Notes: generated from the sequence alone by a model not told the origin. Positions 49,431 through 62,602 are shown, counted from the stretch's first letter. The stretch is 64,000 nucleotides of DNA from Lucifuga dentata (GCA_014773175.1 VXCM01000112.1:1-64000); one strand, 5' to 3'. A program made the numbers and translations.

Positions 49431-50008
49431 ACCTTCACACACTGAGTGCCATCACAGTTCAATTCTGATTGCCGAGTCTTTTCACCTCTTTTTCTGTCTT
49501 CAAATGGAAATTATTTCTATTGGCCCAAGGTGTCCATGTAAATAGGTGTAAATGAAACCAGATTATGCCTTCCTCTCAGCCCCCTCCTCCCATGGCAATT
49601 GTCATGTGATAGCAAAGAGGTGGCACACTAATGGAGCGCCTCTACAGGGGTCTTTTCTCCTCATGTCACTACATAAAACTATCAGATGGTTAGAGGAAGG
49701 CCATGGAGGCATCCACTTAGCTCGTCGTATCAAGGACGCCAAATGAAGTCCATTCAGCGCTGCTAGCGGGACAAGCTGACTCACTTTTCACCACAGACTT
49801 CCAGCAGCACTCACTCCATAAATGTGCACCGTCCGACCTCCTGCACACTCCGCATACGCTCAACCTGCCTCTTCCACGCAGGTGACACTTGAACGCAACT
49901 CCCGCTTTGCCTGCGTTTAACTTTCTTCGTCGGTTGTTTTCATGACTAAACTTTCGCCAAGGAATTAAGGGAGACAGTGAACTTTTACAGTCGTGAAAAA
50001 CATCGAGG
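49431..50008 (+). promoter_or_regulatory. foxb1 proximal promoter and 5' UTR
   Basis: The 580 bases before the ATG. An inverted CCAAT (attgg) lies at 49519-49523 and a T-box-like half-site AGGTGT at 49544-49549. CpG density rises from about 49730 and continues through the coding region, giving an island-like stretch. The start codon has A at -3. No TATA box was seen and the transcription start is not fixed. Confidence 0.45.
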
Positions 50009-50947
50009 ATGCCTCGTCCGGGGAGAAACACGTACAGCGACCAGAAACCGCCTTACTCCTACATCTCCCTCACTGCCATGGCGATCCAGAGCTGCCCGGA
50101 GAAAATGCTTCCTCTTAGTGAAATTTACAAGTTCATCATGGATAGATTCCCGTATTACAGAGAAAACACCCAGCGGTGGCAAAACTCTCTGCGCCACAAT
50201 CTCTCCTTCAACGACTGTTTTATCAAAATACCGCGGCGCCCGGATCAGCCAGGTAAGGGTAGTTTCTGGGCACTGCACCCAAGCTGCGGGGACATGTTTG
50301 AGAATGGAAGTTTCCTGAGACGCCGCAAACGCTTCAAAGTGTTGCAGGCAGCTGATCATTTGGGCCCCAGTAAGCAGTCAGATGCTGCACATTACCTCCA
50401 GCAGCAAGCCAAGCTGAGGCTGAGCGCGCTGGCGGCCACGGGCACGCACCTTCCACAGATGTCCACTTATAACCTCGGAGTGTCTCAGTCATCAACTTTT
50501 AAGCACCCCTTTGCCATTGAGAACATCATTGCCAGAGAGTACAAGGTTCCGGGAAGTCTGGCATTTTCCACCATGCAGTCCATGTCTGCCGGGTACCCAC
50601 TCCACAACCAGCTGACTACAGCCTGGCCCCACATGTACAACAGCGGCGTGATTGACACGGCGGCCCCAATTTCCATGGCAAGCGACTACAGTGCGTACGG
50701 CGTGCCCATCAAGTCCTTGTGTCACGGGGGACAATCCTTACCGGCCATCCCTGTGCCAATAAAGCCCACCCCGACCTCCATGCCCGCTTTCTCGGCGCTA
50801 CCTCCACACATCCCCGCGTTTTTATCAAACTCTCCACAGTCTCTGAGCCCGACGTCCCCACAGACAGCGACCAGCCAAAGCAGCCCCGCGACCCCCAGCG
50901 AGACTCTGACGAGCCCGTCCACGCTGCAGTCTGTGGCTGTCCACTGA
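50009..50947 (+). CDS. foxb1: Forkhead box transcription factor FOXB1
   Basis: A single-exon gene of 312 codons encoding a nuclear forkhead DNA-binding protein. The forkhead domain spans residues about 13-110, from [15 protein letters not shown] to FLRRRKRFK. Its recognition helix is within [16 protein letters not shown] (59-74), and wing 2 carries a basic nuclear-localisation stretch (RRRKR). [16 protein letters not shown] (165-179) is an eh1-like motif expected to bind Groucho/TLE co-repressors. The C-terminus [12 protein letters not shown]...[24 protein letters not shown]...SVAVH follows FOXB1 closely and lacks the His-rich run of FOXB2. Human FOXB1 has 325 residues, so it is full length. 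FOXB1 acts in hindbrain, spinal cord and hypothalamic (mammillary) development. The codons are GC-rich relative to the flanks. Teleosts can have foxb1a and foxb1b; which one this is cannot be decided here. Confidence 0.95.
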   Translation: MPRPGRNTYSDQKPPYSYISLTAMAIQSCPEKMLPLSEIYKFIMDRFPYYRENTQRWQNSLRHNLSFNDCFIKIPRRPDQPGKGSFWALHPSCGDMFENGSFLRRRKRFKVLQAADHLGPSKQSDAAHYLQQQAKLRLSALAATGTHLPQMSTYNLGVSQSSTFKHPFAIENIIAREYKVPGSLAFSTMQSMSAGYPLHNQLTTAWPHMYNSGVIDTAAPISMASDYSAYGVPIKSLCHGGQSLPAIPVPIKPTPTSMPAFSALPPHIPAFLSNSPQSLSPTSPQTATSQSSPATPSETLTSPSTLQSVAVH

Positions 50948-51868
50948 CCCACAACACACTTAACTTTCCCACTAACGAACTGTTGAACCAAACCCAAAGT
51001 TTATATTTTTGTCGTCGGAAACTATCAAGGCGAGTTGCATATGGTTAATTGTGTATGTGTTGAATGTGTCGCTTTAAATCGTGTCATAGAAGTCCAGCAC
51101 AGAGTCGCACAGCGAAGTATTGCTCTTCAGAATATAAATTATTTGATAGTTTTTCTATTTTTCACTTAATGTAAAATGGAAGTGGAGTGTGGGAAGTTTG
51201 TTTTGGCACCATCGAGTATTTTTAGTGCTTGCAATTCCCGTGACAGTGTTTCAGTTTGATCAAATAACAAAACTTTTGCACCGTTTCTGTGTGACCACTG
51301 TAATGTCAATGAAATTGCGAGGCAATGATTCTGTGTTTTTGTTTGCTTTTAATACTGGAATGATGGTTAAGGGTATACCAAATAGGAATAGGGTTTTGAT
51401 TTGTTCTTACCATCCCTGTTAAAAAAGAAAAAAAGAAAAAAAAAGCAAACTGAAATATGAAATCTTTTCAAAATTGAAAAGTCGTATTGTGAGATGTCCT
51501 CAAATGCAACATGTGAATATTGCAAATAACTGATACTGAAATGTTGTAAAATGCACTTTTTAGTTTTATCTTTTAGACATCTATTTTCCAGAAAATGTTC
51601 TGTGAAGTCTTTAATTTAAAAATCTGTGTATCAGATGCTGTAAATTTGTACTTTATTTTATTTTATTTTATTTTTTTTAGGTAAAGCATGCTTTATAAAT
51701 TTGTGTTGTTATTGTTGTTGTTGTTGTCGTCGTTGTTGTTGTTTTGTTTTGTTTTCGTTTCTTTTGCAAGCATGCGTGCTTTTGAAAAGTGTGCAAACAG
51801 TCTGCAATGAATTGGAAAACTGGTCATCGAAATATTTTCTCATTAAAAGTGAAGTAAATGATCACAGT

Positions 51869-51869
<1 letters not shown>

Positions 51870-51917
<48 letters not shown>

Positions 51918-51935
51918 CGTCATCATTATTATTAA
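51870..51935. repeat. (TTA)n microsatellite
   Basis: A long run of ATT/TTA trinucleotides with two interruptions near the end. Confidence 0.9.
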
Positions 51936-51953
51936 TTTACTAAAAAAATCTAT

Positions 51954-51959
51954 AATAAA
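51954..51959 (+). terminator. Possible polyadenylation signal of foxb1
   Basis: First AATAAA seen on the coding strand after the foxb1 stop, about 1 kb downstream. Confidence 0.35.
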
Positions 51960-52000
51960 AATATTAATTGTATTAGCATTCTTTAGTTTTTCATGAAAAC

Positions 52001-52987
52001 TACTAACAGGCCTAATAAGAGCTTCCATCGACTGTATGAACTGGGAGTAAAGGTTTTGCAGTGGAGAGAGAAATGAATCGTGGAGTCGATTAGGATGCGT
52101 GGAGTTGCCATGCCACGGTCACAGCACAGACAACTGCGCTCATTCATCAAGCTGTAGCCTTCACACAATTAAGCTCAACAATAAACATTTAGAAAGGCTG
52201 CACAGAGAAAGCTATACTGGGCCTGTGTTTGAAAGATTACTTTTAGTGTCTGATATTCTATCTGAAAATGTTAAACTGAATTGTCATGATGATTTTTCCA
52301 TCCCATAAACCTGCTCTTTTCTTAATTTGGGTAATTTTATTCAACAGGTTTTTTTTTTTTTTTTTNTTTTTTTTTTTTTTTTTAAACACGCAGATATTTC
52401 TGCAATAAAGCGAAAAAAATGGGTTTTAACATTCCCTTATTTGATTTGTTTTCAGAGAGGCTTAAGTGGAAATAAGGCGCTTTATCTGCCTCTCCTATAG
52501 AAGTAACAGCCTATTTCGGGGTATTAAACAAATACATTAGAATTCCGTCACTTTATGCATCGACTAGATCAAATAAAGGGTCTCGGGCCACTTCATTCTT
52601 CTCATTCACTTGAATTGAAAGTGCAAAGAATTGCAAACTTTGACTGGACCACCAGTGTAGATTTAGCCTTTTTTTTTTTTCAACAAGACAAAAAGACTGA
52701 TTTTTCACAAACACATTGCTGACTGGGGAACTAGGAAACGAGCTGCGAGACCCTTTTGGAATTTAAATCCACCCCTCCCCCCCACGGACTGTTTGTACAA
52801 CACTGTTAGTTTTCCCCCCACTTTGTGCATTTGTGTGTATAACATTAATGCTGACTGCGGATGATTAAATATAGTAAAGTTGCAACGTTTCCAAACTTTA
52901 ATTTTCATCCTGGTAGTATTGTGTGTCTAACCATATTCATAGACAATTAAGTTTTTATATTATACAAAACAATACACCTTATCACTA

Positions 52988-53038
<51 letters not shown>

Positions 53039-53061
53039 TATAGAATAGAAAATTAAAAAAN

Positions 53062-53106
<45 letters not shown>

Positions 53107-55385
53107 TATAGAATAGAAAATTAAAAAAAAAACTAAACTGTTCCAATAAAGATTCTAAACACATTCTGTTTAGTTCAATGTGAATATTGATATATACATT
53201 TTTATGCTTGTGCATTTGTTTTAAATTTATTTTTATTTTTTTGTGATTGGTTGAATTTCGTTATGAAAAGGTATTATTAACTGTTTTATTTGGTATGGTC
53301 TAGTATTGTACTGTCCTCCGTAAAATTGTTTATGTAATATAGACTTAAATATTTTAAAGGCTTTTTGTGAATAAGAAGCCCTTCTTTGTGAAATCAATGG
53401 TTTTAACAAATGTAAAAAAATATCTAAATGACAGTTTTAATTTAATGTATTACATGCTACTTTAAATCAGTCTATTCTATTTCAAAACTAGCATCCAGTC
53501 AGCTTCTGTTTTAAGACACAGTGGGGATGATGCAAAAAGGAAATTACTAAAGTGCTTTTCATATCATCAGTCTAAAAAAATATGTGGTGTGATTGTCACT
53601 CAGTCTAATCAAATAAACACCTTCAGATTTATCCAAACAAAAGGAATTAAAGGATCAAATTAATTCCACCTCTCAGACAGAAGATGGGATAATATAAAGC
53701 TGCTGGCATTAAAACAATGTTACAGGTAGGAGGAGAACACATATCAGACTATTTTACCTGACACTCATAAGCTTGAAGGCAAATGTCTGGAAAACATTTT
53801 TTTTTCTGAATAAAACCCTTCAAAAATAAATTCAGACTGCGAAATCTTCTCTTTTTCTTTTCCTTTTTTTTTTTTTTTTTNTTTTTTTTTTTTTTTTGCC
53901 AGTTCCTTCAATATTATAGTGATCCCAACTTTAACCTTTTCTCTCTTTAATGATATTTTTGGGGAACTTATAAATAAGATAGTTATTTTAGGAAACTTCA
54001 TTTTGAGAAATAATCAATGTCTAGATATTTGAATGCAGCAGCACCCTTATGAAGTGTCAGCTATATAATCAAAATCTGCATTGCCCTTGTTCTCTCAACT
54101 ATGTTCTACTTAGACAAAGAAGAAGGTCATCTTAGGCATGGGATGAAATATAGACCACATGCAAAAGCCCAATGTTGTCGTTTAATTAAAATAATTCATT
54201 AAAGTGGAGGCCTAAGGTAATTAGCATGTATAATTTATGATTTGCTTAATGCATGCAGGCAGTGGTCTCTGCAATAAACTCAACTTAACCTCAAGTAGGA
54301 ACCTGATATGGACAGGGTGCTGTTATTTACTGTGTGTTTACTGTTTAGATATTTGTCAGAGGAAGTGTTTCATAAAACCCTGGGCGTTATCTGGCTTTCA
54401 CTGCACATAAACCACTTATTTGTTTTAGAGTTTATCTTGTGGATTTATGCTCACTCATAACAAATGGTGTCAGATTTGTGGCGAAGGAGAGATATTGGGA
54501 ATTGCCTTCATTATTTAGTTTTCAGCATACACGTTCGCAATTACTTTGCTGGTCACTAGTGTTGGAAATAGTTTTCTTCTTGCTGACAGAATGAGGCCGT
54601 AGATGAACAGCACAAGGTAGCTTCATCTTCTCTCCTTCAGTGATAGACAAAACTTGCATTAATTAACTTCTGCAGATGTGCCAATCCTTGACAAGCCTTT
54701 GACATTTTGAAACATGGCTTGTGGCTGTATTTTATTATTCCTTGCACATGCATGTAGTTCTTTTTAAAACAACACAGTAAAACAAATATTTTCAGATGAA
54801 GTTGTACAGCATGGTAAACAGATTTATTTTAGTGGCAAACAGAGCAACAGGGCTTGTGACTGATGGACAGGAAAGAGGCTACTGGAAATCTTTTTTTTTT
54901 TTTTTTTTTTTTTTTTTTCTGAGTCAACAACTGATGTATCCAGTGATATGATGAGTTCAGAGATGGAACAAAGTGACATGCAATTTGGCCAGTCATGCTT
55001 ATAATTCAAGGTTTTGTCACAGATCACCTATGTCATTTGAATTTTATTAGACAACGTGAGTGGCCAAAGACAATTATAAACAAAACACGTGAAGTGTTTT
55101 GATTATGTGGACATCATTGTTATCAGACTATGCATAAGTCATCAGTCATTATCCCCTGTTAAATACATCACATGCCTGTGGTGTCAGAGGGCAAAGGTCA
55201 GGTATAGTGGGCAGCTGCAGAGGCAGGAGAATGCTGAAACACTGGAGGCTGGCTCAGCCAAACACCCATGTGTGCATGAAATTAGAGTGTCAACATCTGA
55301 TTCATGCTGCTGGGGGGTGACTGTGAAACAAATTATGTCAGCGGGTGGCAGCAGCAAAATTCCACTGAGTAGCAGCAGATAGTGG
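52001..55385. other. Gene-free desert downstream of foxb1
   Basis: No gene seen. N-containing poly-T joins at 52366 and 53881, a duplicated ATA tract (52988-53130) and poly-T at 54891-54919. A compact ATTA-rich stretch at 54175-54260 (gtttaattaaaa, ggtaattagcatg, gcttaatgcatgc) could be a small regulatory element. Confidence 0.45.
52988..53130. repeat. (AAT)n microsatellite duplicated across an N (assembly join)
   Basis: An AAT run followed by tatagaatagaaaattaaaa occurs on both sides of the N at 53061, so one copy is probably artificial. Confidence 0.8.
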
Positions 55386-55958
55386 TTAAAGGACCATGCC
55401 AGTAATTTTGCATGTTTAAACCCAATACTACTCGCATATATGTTATGTTACTGACAACTAATTTCCAAAACATAAAACTGTTATTTTAGTTTTTCTGTTA
55501 TTTTGCCAAGTCCCCTAATCTTTCAAAATCTTTCAGGTGATACACCCACCTTAAAATTCAATGTTTTGCCTGCTAACAGGAAATATACGGTCATTTTTAA
55601 CTTCTCGGTATAAAAGCTGTCTTCTCTTTGGACTTTATTCCCTGGCTTTGTTTTTCATGCACTCTGTGTTGGATTGGTTAAATTAAATTACTTGACAAAA
55701 AAGTAGACATCGTTTTTCTGATGGATTGCTTACCTCGAACGCCTTTCAAGTCTCTATAAGTTGATTTTAGTAGTGTACTGAATGAACTGAAACCCGTGGC
55801 AGTCTGGAAGGTTGGAAAAATTATTTATTTATTTAATATTTAATATTTATTGCTCCAGTAGTATGTTTTGGGAAATGCTTATCAGTAACATCATGTGTAT
55901 GAGGGTTGTATATCTTGGGCTCAACATACAAAATCGCTGATATTGTCTTTGAAGTTAA
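55386..55958 (+). mobile_element. Full copy A of the TTAAAGGACCA element family
   Basis: Starts ttaaaggaccatgcc...gcatgtttaaacccaa. It ends with the related inverted terminus (reverse complement ttcaaagacaatatc...ttgtatgttgagcccaa), and TTAA occurs at both borders (55386 and 55955). Its whole interior aligns, in reverse, with the copy at 62.6-63.2 kb, including ggtgatacacccaccttaaaattca. There is no coding capacity. TTAA borders are typical of piggyBac-like insertion. Confidence 0.7.
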
Positions 55959-55959
55959 A

Positions 55960-58900
55960 GTTATAGCAAGCTGTATTAAACTGGTTAAACTGTCAACCCA
56001 AAGGTCACCAGAATATATTCTAACTCATCCCAAAAATGGCTAATATGTATCGCTTCATCAGTGTAAACACAGAATGATTCTCAGCTCTCTAATGGAGGGT
56101 GTTACTATAATGAAGATCTAATGTCTCTGCTAAATGAGGTGATAATTATTTATCAAGATAAGGATGCTTATTCTCACAAGGAAAGATTTCCTACTAGGCG
56201 TTTAGCAGCATTAAAAACTACAATCTTTCAGCTCAGAATTCATGACCAGAGAGACAATTTTATATGCAGATGTCCTGCAAATTTAGCCTAATGTTAACTC
56301 AAGTGGGCAAACATTGCACATGCAGTAATGTATTAACAATAAATTTGATTGCAAATGCTCTTTCAGTGCCATTGCTGGCATGTTTCCCAGGTTCCATTTA
56401 AAATATTTAATGCTGCCTTTGTACATAGACAGGTTCCTTCTTATTGGCTCCCGAAGGTGTGAAATGTTGAGCGGGTTGAGACAAGGTGAGACAGACAATC
56501 AACAGTAAAACCATCCATCAAGCTTCAGGCACCAGCCCTGTCAACCTCCACCTCCAGCCACTACATATCACTCACCTACACGCCTTTCAGTTGCATTTTT
56601 GAACTGGCTTTAGAATGTGATTGCCTAACTTAACTTTTGTAAGTTTCAGATTTGATTATTCTGTTCACACGGACTACAATGACCATGTAAAATCCCACTG
56701 TGTTAATTACTAATAAATATATTGTTGTATTTCACTGTGTCAAATCTGGCATGCAGGACGGGTGTGTTCTGACAGCCAAAACATTTTGCTCTGTTCCAGC
56801 TTGTCTCGTCGCAAACGGTCGCCTATTTCTCATTCAACATTCAGTGATCTGTTGCACTGGTTAATTAGGTTTATTTTTAATTGCTGTGTTCAAAGAGTTA
56901 GAGTTTGACCAAATGCTTGTTCACACAGAACCTCAGTACGGGAAACCAAATAGTGCTCATACAAACAAGCTGCTTTAATGAAGGTACTTAACAGATTTGA
57001 CATGAGAATGTTTTTGTTCTCAAGTGCCTTAGCTGTTAGGCGTTAGAACTGTAACAGATTCTGTGGATTTTAGCAGTCTGCTGTTTCCCCTTTTAAATGT
57101 GCAATGAAAAGCTGATTTATCACCTTTCTTTGGGATCTTATCGTACCCTCTCCAACCATAAACTAACACTTGCATGGGACTTCAAAGGTGCACGAGGTAG
57201 CAGAGGTGAGGAAAGGGCCTGCATCCACTCGGGGCCAGTTCCTTCCAGAGATGAGATGGAGCTGATTAGCAGGAGTGTGCTGCAGGGCCCCGTGGGGCAG
57301 CAGCTGGGGGAACACAGAGAGGTGTGAGCTCTGACAGCTCCTGTCTCTCCCCTCTGGATACTGCAGGGTCAGGGCGCCCTCAGTGGGCCCAGACTCCACG
57401 CTGGATAGGAAGTCAGCAGTAACTGCCATTCAGCCAGTGGGCTAGAAACAGAGGCAACAATAACCAGCCAAGAACACACAGCCCGTTTCCTCTTTGTCAT
57501 GATGTGTTTGAGGAAGGATGCTACCTCCTCTCGAATAGAACAAAGCTGCAATAAAGTTCTCACAATCAGATACCGTTTTGCAGAAGTTGTTCATTCTAGT
57601 TTAGCCAGTTTACGCTGTGCACTTGGAAGCTTTTCCCATCCTGGGACTCGGGAAGGTCCAGATGGCTGCTTGTCATTGCATAACAAGGCTGCATTGTTTT
57701 GTTAATGTAACTTCATCTGTCTTTGATCTAATCTTATGTTGTCATGGCCAGTGTGAAAATCCCTATTAAGTGCATGATCCTGCACTGTGCTCATTGTGAT
57801 TGTGATAATCTTCTACATTGAAATTCCACTTTGTTCCTTTGTTTCTTTGTTAGTGAACACAATGTGAGGTTAATTAGCAGCCACTGGTAACCTCTGTGTT
57901 CCTGCATACTTCATCACAGCTGAAGTGTACTCTTCACTGGGAAACAGGGCTAGTGGCACTCACCAGACTCATTCCAAACACACGGCCTGAGCCAGCTGAA
58001 AGTAAACAGAACACAAACACAGCACAGACTTAATCCCTTTCAGACTACACAGCCCCCAAAAGCATCAACTTCTACACATCATTAATCACTCTCATCATTG
58101 TTTCCCCGACTAAACTATAAATATACTATTAAACCAGCATATCTAAACAAAGATACAGGATAAAGTTGTAATGATCAACTTCACAAAACATTAAAAGGTT
58201 TACTTTATTGGTTATTGTCCAAAATGAGGTGACAGTGTAATTTTGTCTGCTGTAGAAGCTCTCTGCACAGCGCATTTATCTGCAATACCGCCCTTCCGCC
58301 ACTTCAGATCTCCCCATTCCCTGGTGGTCTAATTTATGTTAAGTCACAAACCTCCCCTATGGCTGTTTTGAAATGCTCAGAATGGAGACTGTGTGCTCCA
58401 GGTTTATGCCAGCATCACAATCCCCTGTGTAATTGTTCTCTATGGGAAAGCACATCTCAGTGAAACCATCTGCGAGTCCATGGGGCAGTTTCCGAAGAAT
58501 GAGTGGACTTCTTAGGGGGTTCCACTGCAATCCAGTTTCTCTTGTGAAGCAAGTAATTAATTCAAATCTCAGGAAGTCAATAGCCGCCTGGATCAGAGGC
58601 ACGCAGCATACAGCTGTTGATACCTCCAAACACACTGCTTGTCTTCTCAGGAAGTCACCAAACAAAAAAAGGTTACAATGGGCGCATGCACCCTTACAGG
58701 ATTTAGATAAGACAAATTTTAAACTGAGTCTGTGTGCTTTTATCATAAATCACACACTTCATTAATCTAAATAATAAAAGATGATGAGAATCACTGATAC
58801 ACTTGGGAGATGGGATTGTTTATGAATGATGTAACATACTGTCATTAAAGACGCTTTCAAGGTTCTCTGGTTCCTCTAGCTATAATTATTCCCCACTTTT

Positions 58901-59775
58901 CTTGAAATATAAAAGAAAAGGAAGAACAAAGAACAGAAGAACATCTTATCAAAATGTATGAGATTGTACTTCAAAATTATTTTCCTTATACTTTTCCCAC
59001 TAATTAATGTTGACATTTCAGCTGCACGCAGAGCTAAGAAGCTTCAGCATGGCAGTTTTTGTGATGATACATAGAAAAAGTGGTTTCTCTGGGATTTTTA
59101 GGTCATTAAATTCATTAACAAAAACACAGAATGATGAAATATAATGAAAGAACAGGGGCAGCACTTTAAGAACCACAGATTGCGTGCTTGCTCCATCCAT
59201 CTTGTCTGTGAACTGTAAAGTTGAGCAAAGAAGAATCAACCATTTGTGTGTTATTGAAGGTGACTGGCTTTCATTCACCTGCTTGATTACAGGATCATTT
59301 CAACAGACAACACTTGAAGATGCTGGACTCTGAGAGCGCTTTGGTCACCACCATTTCAGACATGAAATCTAATTGAAGATGTAAAGATGTAGTCTCTTCC
59401 ACTTTTTGGACTGAGCTCAGCAGGAGAGGGGAGAAGGAGTGAAGGGGGGGGGGGNNNNAAAGTTCCCTCTCCTCTTCTTCTTCAGACAGGCTGGGTTGGG
59501 CTAAATGCCTCACTGGGCTGCTCCCTGCAGCTCATTGTTATCCAGCCCGTGGAGGAAGCCTCTGCTGTGTTTCCAGCCTGTGTCTGACAACAAGTGTAAA
59601 TAAGGATCTAAATTACAAACTGAGGAATGCAAAGCCTGTGAGCTTCACAGGGCTCCGCTTAGCTCTAAACTGGCCACCTTAATGATGCTGTCAAAGGGAG
59701 CATGCAATTGTTCACTAATTTCTTTTCTTTGGCATCATTAGATGGCACTGTAGTGGACAAATCAAAAGAAGGGCC

Positions 59776-59777
<2 letters not shown>
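55960..59777. other. Gene-free desert
   Basis: No gene recognised. A G-run ending in four Ns lies at 59444-59458. The relatively GC-rich stretch at 57180-57480 and the open frames at 58357-58765, overlapping on opposite strands, show no protein family features. Confidence 0.45.

Positions 59778-59814
<37 letters not shown>
59778..59814. repeat. (GT)n microsatellite
   Basis: An uninterrupted GT dinucleotide run. Confidence 0.9.
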
Positions 59815-59816
<2 letters not shown>

Positions 59817-60429
59817 TGTGGATTATTTGGCCTTGTTGTACAAAACATGTCAGTAAAATGTAGTTTTGCAAAGTGTACACATATCTCATTTAAAAACGTT
59901 TTCTCCACCACTGCAGTCTGTTATCATGGTTTTTGTATTCACAGTGAGCAGTTAGATGATGTCTCATGAACATGGTGTGATCACAGCACAGTGATTGCTG
60001 TGAATGAGAGTGTGTCTCGGCCCTGCAGCAGTGAAGGAGTTACAAGCGTTCTTTATTGCACATGTTGGGTGTATTGAGTTTTGGCAAATGTATACTTTGT
60101 TAAGGTCATGCTAGATTCACAGCTTTTCCTGTATTTCACACTTGATTTGAAGACTGGGATAGAGAAGAGTGATATGACAAATGCTACTATAAATCCAAAA
60201 TTTGCTCCTGATGCTGTCATATTACTTTCTCCATGAGCAAAAGATAAACATTTTTGGTTGAATATGATTTGATTTGAAGATGTAACTGTGATTAAAACAC
60301 AGTCCCCCAAAACATACTTCCACTTGACCTTTGACAGTTGGTAGTTACTTTTCGCTGCATGGAGTGTGTGCTGTGCAGCTTGACTGAGGGTCCTTGAGCT
60401 TACATGTTACGAGTCTTCCTCTTTCTGAC

Positions 60430-60910
60430 ACCCGCTCTAGTTGGAGATGCCGTTGTGCAGGGCTGGAAAGAGCTTGCCCCTGTGGCCACAAATCAGCGGG
60501 GAAAGCAAGCTTGTATCTTCAAAGGATGGGCTTCCCCCCATGATTTACAGCCCCCACAGAGACGAAGTTAGGCACGGCCACTGTCTCTGCACCTGGGCCT
60601 TTATCAAGCAGCCAGGATGAGCTCTTTGCAGAAGACATTCAAATGTACAAGGAGCAGATTAGGCTGACTCAATCTTCTTTTGCATGGCGAGAGAGAAAAA
60701 AGAAAGAGAACCGGCTGACTTCAAAAAGATCCCTTTCCCTCTGCTTCTTGAATGAGTGAAAGGGTTTGGGAATAAAAACAGCCTTGTGTATTCAAAGTGC
60801 TAATTCACAACTTATTCCTCTAATACACTCATGAAGCACTTTTAATTGTGTTAGTTCGCATTCCAAATACGTTTGTAGCTTTTAATTGGAGGTCTCTTTG
60901 AAATCATTGA
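60430..60910. promoter_or_regulatory. Candidate regulatory stretch downstream of foxb1
   Basis: Complex, repeat-free sequence with gtgctaattcac, cttttaattgtg and cttttaattggagg near 60800-60890, next to a more GC-rich stretch at 60430-60620. No coding potential. Called on composition and location only. Confidence 0.3.
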
Positions 60911-61291
60911 AATGTATGACTTGTGAGGCCAACTTAAACAGCTCTCATGTGCTTGGCTGGTAGGGTGGCTACTTTTCATTCTCAGGCATGGGTGGATTTA
61001 CTGAATGAAAATGACACTGAAATGGTTCTTATCCTCCAAATGTATTTGATGTGTTCCATCATCATGTAATCATCATTATAATTCCAATTTTTTTGGCTAA
61101 ATTTCTAAACAGAAAGTTTTGGTCATTAATGGCGACTGAAAAATAGACTATTTGATTGATCCATTTGTGTCTTAATCTTTATTTCTGTAGATATCTGTTA
61201 AAAAATGTTTGCTAAGGCAGCCTAACTAATACAAAAGTGGTTTAATGAAATTTTGGTTTTAAAACACAGAGTAAACAGATTTCTTTTATTG

Positions 61292-61748
61292 GCCCCACCA
61301 AAGAGGTTATGCTTCCTTACTTCTGTTTCTTTGTTTGTTTATTTGCAGATTACTCAAAAAGTTCTGAACTGATTTTGATGAAAGCTAGTAGAAGGCTGGG
61401 GGCGGGCACAGCAACGGGAAGAATCCGTTAAATGGGTTAAAACCTGGATCCAGATCCAGAACAGATCTAGGAATTTAAAATAAATTCATTAACATGAGAC
61501 ATTAGAGTTTTTCAATATTTGTGGCAATGTCTTCAAAAGCAATACACCAATTCCAAAGAAAAAAAAACCTGACATATTTATCCTGTAATAGACTATCAAT
61601 AGGTACAAGTTAGCCTGCCAGAAACATTTTAAAAACTACTATTACAAATAAAGCAATTAAGTAATATTATCATAGTTTCTTTCTGTTTATGACAGTATAA
61701 TAGAACAAGGCAAATTTTGTTTGCACTTCTTTAGCCTTGGCGGAGGCA
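61292..61748 (-). mobile_element. Dispersed repeat, copy 2 (inverted relative to 41.2 kb)
   Basis: The stretch 61340-61480 is the reverse complement of the 41.3-kb copy (ctcaaaaagttctgaac, ggaagaatcc, agatctagg). The borders ccaccaaagagg (61295) and ttggcggagg (about 61738) are imperfect inverted termini, suggesting a complete element of about 450 bases without coding capacity. Confidence 0.6.
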
Positions 61749-62602
61749 TGCATCCTTATGAATAAGTTTGGTTATTGATGGTAAGATTCTATAGCTTGCC
61801 ATCAATAAATAACTCTAGTATTCCTCTGAAGATTTTGCAAATGGGACAACAGAGAAGCAGACTTAAAGTTGGAATTTACATAACAAAATACTTAGTGCAA
61901 ATAAGTGGCATGAAGCTATTAAATTTAAAAATATTATAATGCACAATGTGAACTGTACAAACTGGACGGCATGTTGTGTGTGTGTGTGTGTCCTGTGTGT
62001 GTGTCCTGTGGTTGGTGGGGGTGCAGCATATTTCTCTGTCAATCTTCACACATGTCCACAGTGTTCAATACACTTTGGCAACCTCAGCAGGATTCAGTTA
62101 CTTCTTTCTCCCTGAATGAATTCTTTCTTAAGCCATTCTGCCTTCCTCTCCTGAATCATCCTTTAATCCAGAGAAAGGCCCAAGAACTGGCTGTCATTTA
62201 ATGCTGCCACTGCCAGGACTCTCAGCTTAAATAAAGTCAGTGTAGCATGAATCTAATTCTGTGGATGTATGGCCGAGGATGGTGAATGTTGCGTTTTGGA
62301 GAGCCAGTCCTCCTCAAAACCTCCGTGCGAATGCCTGGCGACTGCACAGCTACCCACAGTGAAAGGACCACCCACTTAGGGTTGAGAGGGGATTTGAAGC
62401 TTCCCTGCCTGCTCATTCCTTCAGAAGCCTTTCTGATACTGTTTGTAGCTCATCCGATTGTGTTGCTCCTAACATTAGCCCATAGCTTTCTAAAGCAAGC
62501 AATGACTGTCCATCTTTCTTTTAGGATGTCCATGTCTATGTCAGAACATCTTAAAAAATGTATTGAGTGTATGTGTATATACTGTGTTAAATCTTGTCAA
62601 AA

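Larger units (their letters stand above)
50948..52000 (+). other. foxb1 3' UTR
   Basis: AT-rich sequence after the stop. An AATAAA at 51954-51959 could end a 1-kb 3' UTR; further AATAAA copies lie near 52180 and 52404. It contains TTTTA, TTG and TTA low-complexity tracts (51650-51750 and 51870-51916). Confidence 0.4.

Noticed and set aside
50009..50947. Forkhead gene as FOXB2
   Set aside because: It lacks the His-rich run and has the FOXB1-type N-terminus [12 protein letters not shown] and C-terminal [19 protein letters not shown].
58357..58765. Overlapping frames of 129 and 110 codons on opposite strands
   Set aside because: Mutual antisense shadows without domain features. They could be a decayed coding or repeat fragment, but nothing supports it.
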